Of a DNA stretch of 64,000 nt, positions 1 through 9,448 are shown piece by piece. Source of the DNA: Nemophila menziesii. Lineage: Eukaryota > Streptophyta > Magnoliopsida > Boraginales > Hydrophyllaceae. The notes under the pieces are model-generated. The model did no database searches and was not told where the DNA came from. It saw only the letters and a list, made by a program, of their open reading frames with translations. The stretch's first letter is position 1. Each line of letters starts with the position of its first letter. The position numbers were made by a program, and so were the translations under genes. The stretch covers positions 11,267,441-11,331,440 of the forward strand of contig JARWIR010000016.1 of the NCBI GenBank assembly GCA_029959085.1, written 5' to 3'.

Positions 1-240
1 GTGATTCACAGAGTACACAAATCACTAAGTACGAAAGTCTATGTGTATACGATTTTACTGAGTATACTTTACAAATTATTGAGTATTTTCAACAAAACAC
101 TGGATATACTTAGTGAATTCTCTGAGTATTATCTAAAATAAATGAGTATTAACACAAAATTAAATGAAATAAATGCAGATAAATTATTTCTATAACATGA
201 AAAAAAGTACAACAATTAATTAAAAACTATAATCATAAAA
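1..240 (-). repeat. 3' noncoding part of element A, inverted match to 16885-17135
   Basis: The reverse complement of this stretch matches about 16885-17135 and about 51410-51660 over most of its length. It shares the ACTCAGTGA-type motifs and the run before the TTTATTTTAGATAATAC stretch. The match begins almost at the ORF2 stop, so it is either the 3' untranslated region of element A or a different repeat that joins there. No coding potential is seen. Confidence 0.6.
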
Positions 241-244
241 TTCT

Positions 245-1432
245 CTAAGTATCGCTCCCTAAAGTAGCAATCATCTTCACTTGATTTTCTTTCAACACTT
301 TGATTTTTGATTCCAACTCAGTATTTGTTTGTACCTTCTTCTTTGGAGGAGGAGCTCTAGGAGTCCTTACAGGTTGTGTGGCTTCGTCATGGGCATTCTG
401 AATCGAGAATAAAGATATCTGTTCCCCAACTACGGAAGGTTCAACTTCTTCACACTTACGCGGAATCTTAGTGTCTAGACACAAGGTAGTGATGGTACAA
501 GGAAATTTAAGATTTTGCTGGGTAGTAGGGACTTTCTCGAATTCCATAATTTTGTCATAAAGCACACGAGCCACATCCATATGTTTGTTCTCAACAATAC
601 ACTTGATGAATATAATATGTTCCTTTTTCAATTCCGAAGTGTGTGTTATACCAAAGAAGGTGGGGACTATGAAACGGGACCAAACCTTTGCACAAGGCAA
701 TAAATTGATGATATAAATTTGTCCATGATAACGCTCTCCTGCTGGAATTGGGCGGGTACCAGGAATAAGTACTTTTCCCCAAAGATTTTCGAAATCGAAT
801 GAGGGGTCCGTAAGGGTTTCTTGGAACGGACAAGGGCCAGTGAAGTTGGGAAATTTCAAAGATTGTCGAATAAGCTCAGCAGAGAGAGGTATTACCTTTT
901 TGCGTACAATAATGGCTTCTTTTGAAAAAGCTAGTCCCTCGTAAAAATCACGCACCAAGGTAGGAATATATTCAAGTTTCCTTTCTCTCAACTCTTTCCA
1001 CCCAAACTTGTCACAAGTAGTAGCATAATCCTTAAAATCACTATTCAAAATACCCTTTGGAAGACCCTTCTCAACACCAAATTTCAAGTAATTAATTCTA
1101 TCACGAACCTGATCGTTCCAAGTCATAGCAACTCTCTTCGGTTTCTGAGCAAACATCTTTCTTCTTGTGGATCTTTGTTCTTGAACGGGTGCTTGCGGAG
1201 TTTCTTCTTCAGATTCTTCCTCACTTTCTGGTTCATCAATTAGTCTACTTTTCTTGTGATTAGCCTTAATCGGATTCTCTTTCCTTTTCGGAGCAGCTGG
1301 GATTTCTTCAGTCTTGCGTTTGGAACGCGAATCCGGAATCTCAGTTTCTTGTTTTGGACTAGCACCAACAATGTTTCTGTTTCTTTGGAAGTTCCTTCGA
1401 TAAGTAAACATGGAATCGGTTCTGTTAGTCAT
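245..1432 (-). CDS. ORF2 of element A, env-position protein (putative plant transposon domain)
   Basis: This is an intact 395-residue frame starting at the ATG at 1430-1432. The start is supported by element B, whose ORF2 also begins MTNRT. Residues 1-100 are basic with an acidic stretch (around 68-77, rich in Glu and Ser). Residues 105-300 form the conserved core, including RDFYEGLAFS (161-170) and VWSRFIVPTFFG (250-261), followed by a hydrophobic helix and VARVLYDKI. The C-terminus is Pro/Lys rich and ends in a short coiled coil. The core resembles the plant domain seen in the extra ORF of Athila elements. I see no signal peptide or clear transmembrane segment, so calling it an envelope is not supported. 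It is the only undamaged frame in an element whose gag and pol are decayed. Biochemical function is unknown. Confidence 0.8.
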   Translation of the reverse strand: MTNRTDSMFTYRRNFQRNRNIVGASPKQETEIPDSRSKRKTEEIPAAPKRKENPIKANHKKSRLIDEPESEEESEEETPQAPVQEQRSTRRKMFAQKPKRVAMTWNDQVRDRINYLKFGVEKGLPKGILNSDFKDYATTCDKFGWKELRERKLEYIPTLVRDFYEGLAFSKEAIIVRKKVIPLSAELIRQSLKFPNFTGPCPFQETLTDPSFDFENLWGKVLIPGTRPIPAGERYHGQIYIINLLPCAKVWSRFIVPTFFGITHTSELKKEHIIFIKCIVENKHMDVARVLYDKIMEFEKVPTTQQNLKFPCTITTLCLDTKIPRKCEEVEPSVVGEQISLFSIQNAHDEATQPVRTPRAPPPKKKVQTNTELESKIKVLKENQVKMIATLGSDT

Positions 1433-1438
1433 CTCTTT

Positions 1439-1457
1439 TCACCCCAAACTCAAAACT
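1439..1457 (-). promoter_or_regulatory. Purine-rich tract directly before ORF2 of A
   Basis: On the minus strand this reads TTTTGAGTTTGGGGTG, then a short purine run and the ORF2 ATG. It resembles the tract before ORF2 in B (29795-29813) and C (38027-38045), and the polypurine tract at the 3' LTR of B (32590-32606). It may be a central polypurine tract; that role is inferred. Confidence 0.5.
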
Positions 1458-1696
1458 TCAAATAGTGAAAAACTAGAGGAAAGCTTAGAACTTTGATGTT
1501 TTGAGGTTTGAAACTTGAAGAATATGGTGGAAAATGAGATGGGTAAAGGCTAATTGATAAGAATTAGAAAGGAATTGGGTTTAATTTGATATTAGGAAGA
1601 AAAAAAATCTTGGAGAAAAGTAGGAATTTGATTGTGTTTTGGAGAGGATATGAGTTGATTGTGTGTTTTTGTAATGAAAGAAGGCTTGTTTTGATG

Positions 1697-1705
1697 ATTA
1701 TATAG
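1697..1705 (-). promoter_or_regulatory. TATA-like box upstream of ORF2 of A
   Basis: The minus strand reads CTATATAAT here, about 265 bases before the ORF2 ATG and about 95 bases downstream of the GC-rich cluster at 1800-2230. Comparable boxes occur at the same relative place in B, C and the Sirevirus. Transcription start here is inferred. Confidence 0.45.
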
Positions 1706-1799
1706 TGTTTATTTGATGAATTTCAGAGTAGGTGGAGGCTAGGATTCGGAATAAGAGGTTGGCTTGGGAAAGAAGGCAAAAAATCTAGGTTAAAAGCTC

Positions 1800-2230
1800 A
1801 AAAACCACCTCTCGCAACAGCGGACCAGCATGCCGGTCGCTGTGTCGGCGAAAAAATTACTATTTTTTTTACCTCTGACGCAAGCCTTCTTGCGTCATAC
1901 CTGACGCACAAACCAAAACATCTTCCTTCGTTGACCGGCAAGCCGGTCAAATGGCCGACATACCGGTCGCGTCTCGCTGGCGCAACCTCAGACGCAGCAC
2001 CTTGCGTCATAGTCGACGCATTAGTCAGAACTTTTCACCTTCACGGGTCGGCAAGCCGGTCAGCCACCGGCTATTTGGTGGTGTCTCGCTGGCGCAATCG
2101 TGGACGCTACGTCATACGTCAAAGTGGACGCATTAGTCAAAGTTTGGGGGATTCTTCAGCGTGTTTGACCGGCATGCCGGTTAGCTCACCGGCTTGCCGG
2201 TCATGCCTGTCTTTGAATCCCAAATTTTTT
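1800..2230. repeat. GC-rich palindromic cluster between pol and ORF2 of A
   Basis: Repeated short inverted motifs occur here, such as GACCGGCATGCCGGT, CCGGCAAGCCGGTC and TGACGCAAG paired with CTTGCGTCA, plus repeats of TCTCGCTGGCGCAA. The stretch is much richer in GC than its surroundings. Short open frames run on both strands, but they follow the repeats and are not genes. Confidence 0.75.
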
Positions 2231-2429
2231 TTCCGTTTTTTTTCATCGTTTCGACCCAAAACTCATGACCATTTTACCCTTGAAATCATTAAAAACAACT
2301 ACACTTCCTCATTTCTTAATAATAAACATTAAATTAACGAAATTTATCTACTATACACTATGAAAATAAAAAGACTTAAGCTAATATACAATGAATTGGT
2401 TTTTGTTTAACGGCGTTAAGCTCGACGGG

Positions 2430-2668
2430 TTACCTCACGCTTCTAAGGAGCTTCAAGGAGATACTGATCTCCCCGGGATGTGGATCTTCCGAGCGATTGG
2501 TGTCTTCACCTCCATGGTATATCTTTAATCGATGACCGTTCACCATGAAAGTACGGTTCTCGAGTGGATGTTCTATTTCTATTGCCCCATGAGGTGTAAC
2601 TTTGGTCACAATATAAGGACCCGACCACTTCGATCTTAATTTACCTGGATAATTGCTGAACTTTTAGT
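2430..2668 (-). pseudogene. Integrase C-terminal end of element A
   Basis: The minus strand encodes FSNYPGKLRSKWSGPY and then a stretch ending before a stop at 2430-2432. This is the GPY/F-type C-terminal domain of gypsy integrases, lying after the catalytic core encoded at 9449-10300. The two parts are separated by the Sirevirus insertion, and the frame also shifts by one base near the junction. It is certain to be the missing end of the A integrase because TATAC is repeated at both breakpoints. Confidence 0.85.
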
Positions 2669-2672
2669 ATAC

Positions 2673-3793
2673 TGTTGACCTAACGTCCTTTTAATCTTGT
2701 TTTAATATTTTCCAAATCGTGTTTTAATTACCCCCAAAATAGTGCTTTATACTTGTCCTAACTTAATACTATTTCTCCTTGGTTTTAAATTTATTTTTCA
2801 AGGAAATTTGATTAGCCGTGCCGGCATACCGCCCGTAGGACCGGTATACCGCCGAAAAAGAACCGTTGCCCAACGGTCACAAGCCACGTTGGATCGTCCC
2901 GTTGACTAGAAGACAAGCAGGCCCGGTATACCGCCCAGATCACCGGCATACCGCCCAAGGATCAGAAATGTGCTTATAAAAGGGAGTTTTATCACATTCA
3001 AGAAACTACCTCTTACCAATCCAATTCCAATCATTTTTATACATCAATTAGAGGTCTCAAGACAACATAGAATCAATCCAAGCTTGATCAATCAACTTGT
3101 TATATCTACTCAATCAAGGAGTTAATACAAGGAGCTTCAAAGTTCAATCAACCCCAGAGATTTTTAAGCTTAGAGTTATATCATCTCTTTAGGAGTTTAT
3201 TAGCAAAGTTGTTTCGCCCCTTAAACACTTACATTTATCCTCTTAAGTCTAGTTCTTGTAATAGATAGATTAAGAGAGAATAAGAGTATCGGGAGTATAC
3301 TCGGTGTCCTTGTGTTGCGATAGCACAAGAGTTTGTCCTTCGTGGTATCGAAGAGGTTGTAAGGGTTATTGTGTTCTCGACCCGGTTAAGAGAGACACGG
3401 GAGCTTAGTGAAAAGCTTGAAATCCTAAGGAGGCTTCCTTAGGTAGTGGATGTAGGGATAACCGAACCACTATACATCGTTGTGTACTTTCTATCCCTAC
3501 TCAATTTACTTTCCGCACTTAATATGTTTGATTATATGCTAGTATAAATATCGTAATAATCTTTACCTAGTTAATCTAACCTATTGTCATCTAGAGTAGT
3601 AAGAGATTAGAAACTCGATTTACTTGTATCACTTATATATCGAACCTCTAGCTTATCCATTGCATGATCCCTTAAGAGTTTGATATATTTAGTTGACTTA
3701 GTAGTTTCTCTCTTAAACTTATTATTGTCCAAATGATTTTTAATTAGGCATTAATCTTATTAGTAATCCTATTCACCCCCTCTTGGACTTTCA
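2673..3793 (+). repeat. 5' LTR of the Sirevirus
   Basis: This 1,121-base LTR starts TGTTGACC and ends GGACTTTCA next to the primer-binding site. It has a GC-rich palindrome pair at 2818-2960 and a TATA box (TTATAAAAG) at 2974-2982. It matches 8325-9448 along its whole length, with scattered substitutions. Confidence 0.93.
2818..2982 (+). promoter_or_regulatory. LTR promoter: palindromic GC motifs plus TATA box
   Basis: Four copies of CCGGYATACCGCC-type motifs lie within 150 bases, followed by TTATAAAAG at 2974-2982. Palindromic GC motifs close to the LTR promoter are a described property of Sireviruses. The same block occurs at 8468-8634 in the other LTR, and a block with different bases but the same form is found in the solo LTR at 22925-23065. 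Confidence 0.7.
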
Positions 3794-3794
3794 T

Positions 3795-3808
3795 TTGGTA
3801 TCAGAGCC
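3795..3808 (+). other. Primer-binding site, initiator Met tRNA type
   Basis: The sequence TTGGTATCAGAGCC directly follows the 5' LTR, separated by a single base. It is the standard initiator-Met tRNA primer site of plant Ty1/copia elements. Confidence 0.9.
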
Positions 3809-3850
3809 TAACTCTACGTGAATAGCTTAATCGTTAGTAGAGTAAACGAT

Positions 3851-4866
3851 ATGGAATTTAATCTTTTGGAAGAGTCGTCTTCTACCCGACCTCCACTTTT
3901 TGTAGGCACTTACTATCTTGCTTGGAGAACAAAAATGGAGGAATCTATCAAAGCCGAAGATCCCGATCAATGGAGAATAGTCATGGAAGGTCCATTCGTT
4001 CCATATAAAGAGGAGTTAAATGAAGCGGGAGTTCTTAAGTTAAATCAAGAAGAAAAAGATTATGATGAACTCACCGATGATGTACACTCTAATATGTGGA
4101 CTATCCGAAGAAATTTTCTCAAAAATGTTAGATTGTAATTCGGCAAAAGAGCTTTGGGATCGTTTGGAGTTTCTATATGGGATTGTCGAGAATGACGATG
4201 AAAAAGAAAGCTTAATCCATGATGAATCTCATGACAATCCTAAATCAAACCATGAGGTAGCAATCTATCCTAACTCTTTATCACCTCCTTATAATTATGA
4301 TGATATTAAGCAGATTTCATCCCTTCTAAATATTCTTCTCTCAAATCCATTTGAAAAACCTTATGTTGAATAAGGCTAAAGTTGAGCAAAAGAATTGTTT
4401 TAATTGTTGTATTACTTTAGATGATATTTTGAGAAATACTAAAAACCCATGTTTTGAAAATATTTTCTCTTCAAATAAAAGTCAACATCTTATGAATAAA
4501 AATATAGAAGGTTTTGAAAAAATGGATGAAGCATTTTCCCTTGCTCTTAAAACATTAGAAAATCATCTCTATTTAAATGTTACTCCATTTGATGAAATTG
4601 ATCTTTTTAAAGAAAAATTATTTTTGAGTGAAAACTTAGTGATACAAAAGAACGAGAAAAATTCGTGTTCAAAACCTTCTCGTGATATTTCTGTTCGGAA
4701 AAGAAGTACTTGTAACTATTGTGGTAAACACGGTGATCGCGTTTCTACGTGTCATTACCACAAACAACTTGAATACGGGTCTTTAATACCTTCGTGGGAA
4801 AAACGGATATGGATCGTAAAAAGTACTAATCATATTTCCGGATCCACTCCACCTCGGATACCATAG
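3851..4866 (+). pseudogene. Broken gag of the Sirevirus
   Basis: The first frame starts at the ATG at 3851 (MEFNLLEESS) and runs to 4138. The homologous reading then continues in another frame with AKELWDRLEFLYG (about 4145-4185), and shifts again near 4370. The end carries a zinc-knuckle-like motif, CNYCGKHGDRVSTC, at about 4710-4750; a usual His position is occupied by Asp, so the knuckle is imperfect. In copia elements gag forms the particle and binds RNA. Here at least two frameshifts prevent a full product. Nothing recognisable as protease follows; the next gene is ORF2. Confidence 0.75.
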
Positions 4867-5275
4867 TAATATTTATTGTAGGTGTTGAGCATCAAGGAAA
4901 TGAAATGATATGCAAAAGGACGCTCAAACTCGTAAAAGGAAAATCCGGTGATTTCTTTCTTTTTCTCGTAAATATTTGTGCTTTATTATGTGTGTTTGTG
5001 TTTTCTTTTTATGTGTGCAAATATTTTAGTTCTTACTCTTGTTATCATGCTTAAAAATGATTTGTTTTGTGTTGGGTCTTTTTGCACTTTTTAGAAAATA
5101 TAGGGTTCCTTTAAAAACAAATTGTTTTCTTTAATTTCGAGTTCTCTACATTGTATTTTTTCAAATAAGAGCTATTTTGTAAGTTTTATAACATTCCTAA
5201 TCTATTGGGGAGGTTTCAATTGGGTTTAGGGAGTGTTTTACAACCCTTAAAATCAATTTTTTTCAAAATAAGCGA

Positions 5276-5423
5276 GAGGCGGTATACCGGGCCTTTAAGC
5301 GGTATACAGGAGCGACAATTTTTTTTACGGGTTTCTCTTTACCGGCATACCGGCTAAACCAGCGGCATACCGGCCGCGTTTTTCTGAACCGACGAAAATC
5401 GATTTATTCAGCCTTTTATACCC
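5276..5423 (+). promoter_or_regulatory. Internal palindrome cluster plus TATA-like box before Sirevirus ORF2
   Basis: GGCGGTATACCGG, GCGGTATACAGG, ACCGGCATACCGGC and GCGGCATACCGGCC lie at about 5279-5375, followed by TTTTATACCC at 5414-5423 and ORF2 at 5553. The motifs resemble those upstream of the TATA box in this element's own LTRs (2818-2960). An internal promoter for ORF2 is inferred. Confidence 0.55.
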
Positions 5424-5552
5424 ATTTCCTTCACTCTTAAAACCCTAACTTCTTCTCCTTCGCTTTTCACTCTGCAAAATCGGCTCTTACCCATCTTCTT
5501 CATCCTTAAATCTTCTCAAAAACCTATCTCCTTCAATCTTCATTGCTATATC

Positions 5553-6743
5553 ATGGTTCCTAGAAAGGAAATTGGTTCCTCATCCAAGGGTAAGAAGACT
5601 TCAAGTGCTCCACCTCCTCCACCTCAACCTTCCAAGCCATTCGATGTTAAACCGGGTAGGAAGGTTCTTCCATCGGCCTTTGTGAATGGTAATAGATTTT
5701 ACACCTTCCTTCAATTTCAAATCTTAATTGGTTTTCTTTCCATAGAAATTAACCTTTCTACTAGTTATTGTGAGGAATTCTACTCTAAAGTTGCCTATAA
5801 TTGTGAAACAAACTCCATTTCATCAAGAGTTAAGAATAGAAACATCAATATTACCGAATCATCCTTAACTACTCTTTTCAATATGAAAAACTATGGGTTT
5901 TCTAGTTTTTGGAATATAGGTTGGAATAATCTTGATGAGGATACTATTTCCCGTGTTACGGATTTTATGGAATCCTATTTGTTAAATCCCGATTTAAGTT
6001 CTTCCGATTCTAGAAATTGGAAATCATACAATTTTACTCTGGATTTCCAAATTGCTTATAAACTTGTTTTACATGGCTTATTTTGCAAAGATAAACATGA
6101 TGACATGATCTCTCCTTATGAAGCTTATATTTTATATCTCATCTATCATTCCGAGCAAATAAATTTTCCAGCTATAATGATTAAGATGATGAATCATGCT
6201 AGGCAAAATACTCTTAGTATCCCCTATGGTTTAGCTCTCTCCTATGTTTTTCAAAACATTAGCCTTGATCTTTCGCTCTCACAAACCAATTTTTTTAATA
6301 TCAATTGGATATTCGATTACAAACAAGTTAGGAAAATGAGATTTGTCATCTATAATAATGAGGTAATTCCGAAAAAACATCTCGATAATTTGGGGGATGA
6401 AGCATTAATTTCTTCTATAAAAAATTCCTTCACTCACTATAAGGGTGATCCTATCCCAGCCTCTCCTATCCGTGTTGAGCCTACTCATAACCATCCCACT
6501 CGTGAGGATCCATCTAATCTTGCTCGCATTGAAGCCTCACTTACCCGGTTTATTGATTTTGTGGGAAGAAAATTTGAGGTTTTGGAAGAAAAATTGAAAA
6601 GAAAATTTGGGGTTTTGGAAGAAAAATTGGGAAATCTTGCAAATGAGATGACTTGTATGAAAAACGATGTATCGTGCATTAAGGATGATGTGTCACATTC
6701 CCGTCACCGTTCAAGAAGCCGCTCCCCTCGGGAAAATCGTTGA
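5553..6743 (+). CDS. ORF2 of the Sirevirus, env-position protein of unknown function
   Basis: This intact 396-residue frame starts at the ATG at 5553 after a leader free of other good ATG frames. The N-terminus has a Pro tract (about residues 20-27). The middle, about residues 45-290, is a helical region with GLFCKDKHDDMISPYEAYIL and SIPYGLALSYVFQ, a pattern typical of the extra ORF after pol in Sireviruses. Two adjacent near-copies of KFxVLEEKL (around residue 345) form a coiled coil. The end is an Arg/Ser-rich tail (SRHRSRSRSPRE), unusual for this family. There is no signal peptide or clear membrane anchor. It is the only undamaged frame in the element. Its role is unknown. Confidence 0.75.
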   Translation: MVPRKEIGSSSKGKKTSSAPPPPPQPSKPFDVKPGRKVLPSAFVNGNRFYTFLQFQILIGFLSIEINLSTSYCEEFYSKVAYNCETNSISSRVKNRNINITESSLTTLFNMKNYGFSSFWNIGWNNLDEDTISRVTDFMESYLLNPDLSSSDSRNWKSYNFTLDFQIAYKLVLHGLFCKDKHDDMISPYEAYILYLIYHSEQINFPAIMIKMMNHARQNTLSIPYGLALSYVFQNISLDLSLSQTNFFNINWIFDYKQVRKMRFVIYNNEVIPKKHLDNLGDEALISSIKNSFTHYKGDPIPASPIRVEPTHNHPTREDPSNLARIEASLTRFIDFVGRKFEVLEEKLKRKFGVLEEKLGNLANEMTCMKNDVSCIKDDVSHSRHRSRSRSPRENR

Positions 6744-8310
6744 TTATTTTGTGGTGTTGATGCTTTTATTGGTTGTTTGCTAATTACTTTTGGTTTTTAT
6801 GATTCATCTAGTTTTATTTAGTTGGTATTGATGTTCTTTAGTTTTTAATTGTTGGATGCTTTTGGATAATTAGTTGTTTGGATGTTTCTTAAATTGTTGT
6901 TTGTTTTGGATTATTAGTTATCTGGATGTTTTAATCTTGTTATGGATATTTGGATATTTAGTTGTGTTTTGAATGTTTTTATATTTTGGTTATTTGGTTA
7001 TTGTGGATATTATCTTATTGAGATATATGTGCTAACGTTTATGTTGCTAGCGTTTCTTCTTGATGATATAGGTGTTTGTATTTCAAATAGTTACAAATTG
7101 CATCCTCATCCCTTTTATTCAAACTATTTGCACTTTAGTCCTTGAATTTTGAAAAATTGTATTTTGAATCTTATTTTTACAAAATCCTTTCTTTATTTAA
7201 AACTAGCACCTTGTTTTTGTAAACCCTTTTAGGTTTGGATTTTACTTTTAGGTCCCTAAAAATTTTAAAAATTGCAATTAGGTCCCTATAATTCAAAAAT
7301 TGGTTTTTGAACCCTATAGTTTGAATATAATACATTTTAGTCCCTTTATTTTTAAAAATTATCTTTTACCCCTTGTATTTTCAAACTTTGTCTTAGGTTC
7401 TTTTTGTTATTGACAAAGGGGGAGAAAATCTTAGTTAAACTTTCTCAAATAGAACAAACCATATGCTTTTTGTGAGGGGAGTTTTTCAATGTAATTATCT
7501 TTAAAACTCAAATGCTTAGGTTGAAGGTGAATCTTTGATTAAAATTGTGTTCATTATATCTTGTAGTATTGTAACTTTCATTTTGCTATTCCCGTAAGTT
7601 ATGCTACTTATTACTCGTCACTAATCTTGCTTACCTCTTATAGGAAACTTTGCTAAATTAATCCTCCTTGTTGGATAAATGCTCCTCCATATTATTTCTT
7701 GGATATTGTATTGTGATATTTATATTGCTAACATTTTCTTGGTGATATAGGTGCTTTTAAGTTTCTAATTGTTTAAAAATTGCATTTTATAGCCCCCATA
7801 TTTTTGAAAAATAGCATTATGGTCCCTCGATATTTAATTTGACCTAAATCTCTTTTCTTTAACAAATGATGGTCAAATTTCCTTTTTTTTAAGGACTTAA
7901 TCTTTTAAACTCTTTAAAATTTGAAAAAAAGGTACTTATGTCTCTCAAAATATAAAATTTTACAACTAAGTCCCTCAAATTTTGGAAATTTTTTCTTTCA
8001 CCCCTAAAAGACTTTTTACTCTAAAATATTCACTAATTATTTTTGTTGTTGACAAAGGGGGAGAAAGATCAAAGATACAAACTTAAATGTTTTATAAACC
8101 TTAAAGTATCTTTGAACACAAAATTGCATTGTTTTTATGCCTTGTGTAAGGGGGAGTTTTTAAATGAATTGATTTACGAATATTTATTAAAATACCTTAT
8201 GCATAGAGTAAGGGGAAGTTACTCCATTTACCGATCGATAACTCGTTTGAAGGAATTCATTGTTAAAAACTCTTTATTGGCAAACTTGTGTTTTCTATTT
8301 GTCAAACATC
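6744..8310 (+). repeat. Long 3' noncoding region with duplicated polypurine modules
   Basis: No coding frame is supported. A module around 7140-7500 is repeated around 7780-8160, offset by about 640 bases. Each has T-rich runs with 'ggtccct' motifs followed by ACAAAGGGGGAGAAA (7413-7427 and 8052-8066) and then a second GGGGAG tract (7474-7481 and 8148-8156). Several polypurine tracts before the 3' LTR are a known Sirevirus trait. Confidence 0.65.
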
Positions 8311-8323
8311 AAAAAGGGGGAGA
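8311..8323 (+). other. 3' polypurine tract of the Sirevirus
   Basis: AAAAAGGGGGAGA lies one base before the TGTTGG start of the 3' LTR, the expected place for plus-strand priming. Confidence 0.88.
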
Positions 8324-8324
8324 T

Positions 8325-9448
8325 TGTTGGCCTAACGTCCTTTTAATCTTGTTTTAATATTTGTCAAATTGTGTTTTAATTACCCCCGAAATAGTGCTTT
8401 ATACTTGTCCTAACTTAATACTATTTCTCCTTGGTTTTAACTTTATTTTTCAAGAAAATTTGATTAGCCAGGCCGGCATACCGCCCGTAGGACCGGTATA
8501 CCGCCAGAAAAGAACCGTTGCCCAACGGTCACAAGCCACGTTGGATCTTCCCATTGACTAGAAGACAAGCAGGGCCGGTATACCGCCCAGATCACCGGCA
8601 TACCGCCCAAGGGTCAGAAATGTGCTTATAAAAGGGAGTTTTATCACATTCAACAAACTACCTCTTACTAATCCAATTCCAATCATTCTTATACATCAAT
8701 TAGAGGTCTCAAGCCAACATAGAATCAATCCAAGCTTGAACATTCAACTTGTTACATATACTCAATCAAGGAGTTAATCCAAGGAGCTTTAAAGTTCAAT
8801 CAACTCAAGAGGAGTTTTAAGCTTAGAGTTATATCATCTCTTTAGGAGTTTATTAGAAAAGTTGTTTCACTCGTTAAACACTTACATTTAACCTCTTAAG
8901 TCTAGTTCTTGTAATAGATAGATTAAGAGAGAATTAGAGTATCGGGAGTATACTCGGTGTCCTTGTGTTGCGATAGCACAAGAGTTTGTCCTTCGTGGTA
9001 ACGAAGAGGTTGTAAGGGTTATTGTGTTCTCTACCTGGTTAAGAGAGACACGAGAGCTTAGTGAAAATCTTGAAATATGAAGGAGGCTTCCTTAGGTAGT
9101 GGATGTAGGGATAACCGAACCACTATACATCGTTGTGTACTTTCTATCCCTACTCTATTTACTTTCCGCACTTTATATGTTTGATTATATGCTAGTATAA
9201 ATATCGTAATAATCTTTACCTAGTTAATCTCACCTATTGTCATCTAGAGTAGTAAGAGATTAGAAACTCGATTTACTTGTATCACTTATATATCGAACCT
9301 CTAGCTTATCCATTGCATGATCCCTTAAGAGTTTCATATATTTAGTTGAATTAGTAGTTTCTCTCTTAAACTTATTATTGTCGAAACGATTTTTAATTAG
9401 GCAATAATCTTATTAGTAATCCTATTCACCCCCCCTCTAGGACTTTCA
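8325..9448 (+). repeat. 3' LTR of the Sirevirus
   Basis: This 1,124-base LTR matches 2673-3793, with the palindrome block at 8468-8615 and the TATA box at 8626-8634. It ends GGACTTTCA at the TATAC target copy (9449-9453). About 28 differences in the first 520 bases were counted by eye. Confidence 0.93.

Larger units (their letters stand above)
2673..9448 (+). mobile_element. Non-autonomous Sirevirus (Ty1/copia) without pol
   Basis: Two direct LTRs (2673-3793 and 8325-9448) begin TGTTG, end TTTCA and are flanked by a perfect TATAC duplication (2668-2672 and 9449-9453). An initiator-Met primer site follows the first LTR and a polypurine tract precedes the second. By eye the LTRs are roughly 95% identical. 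The interior holds a broken gag (3851-4866) and a large intact ORF2 (5553-6743). I find no protease, integrase, reverse transcriptase or RNase H, so movement would have needed enzymes from another copia element. It is inserted in the integrase of element A. Confidence 0.9.

Noticed and set aside
245..1432. Retroviral-type envelope gene
   Set aside because: No signal peptide, transmembrane anchor or cleavage site can be seen; only the position resembles env.
1798..2332. Open frames in the spacer of A
   Set aside because: They arise from GC-rich palindromic repeats and run in several overlapping frames.
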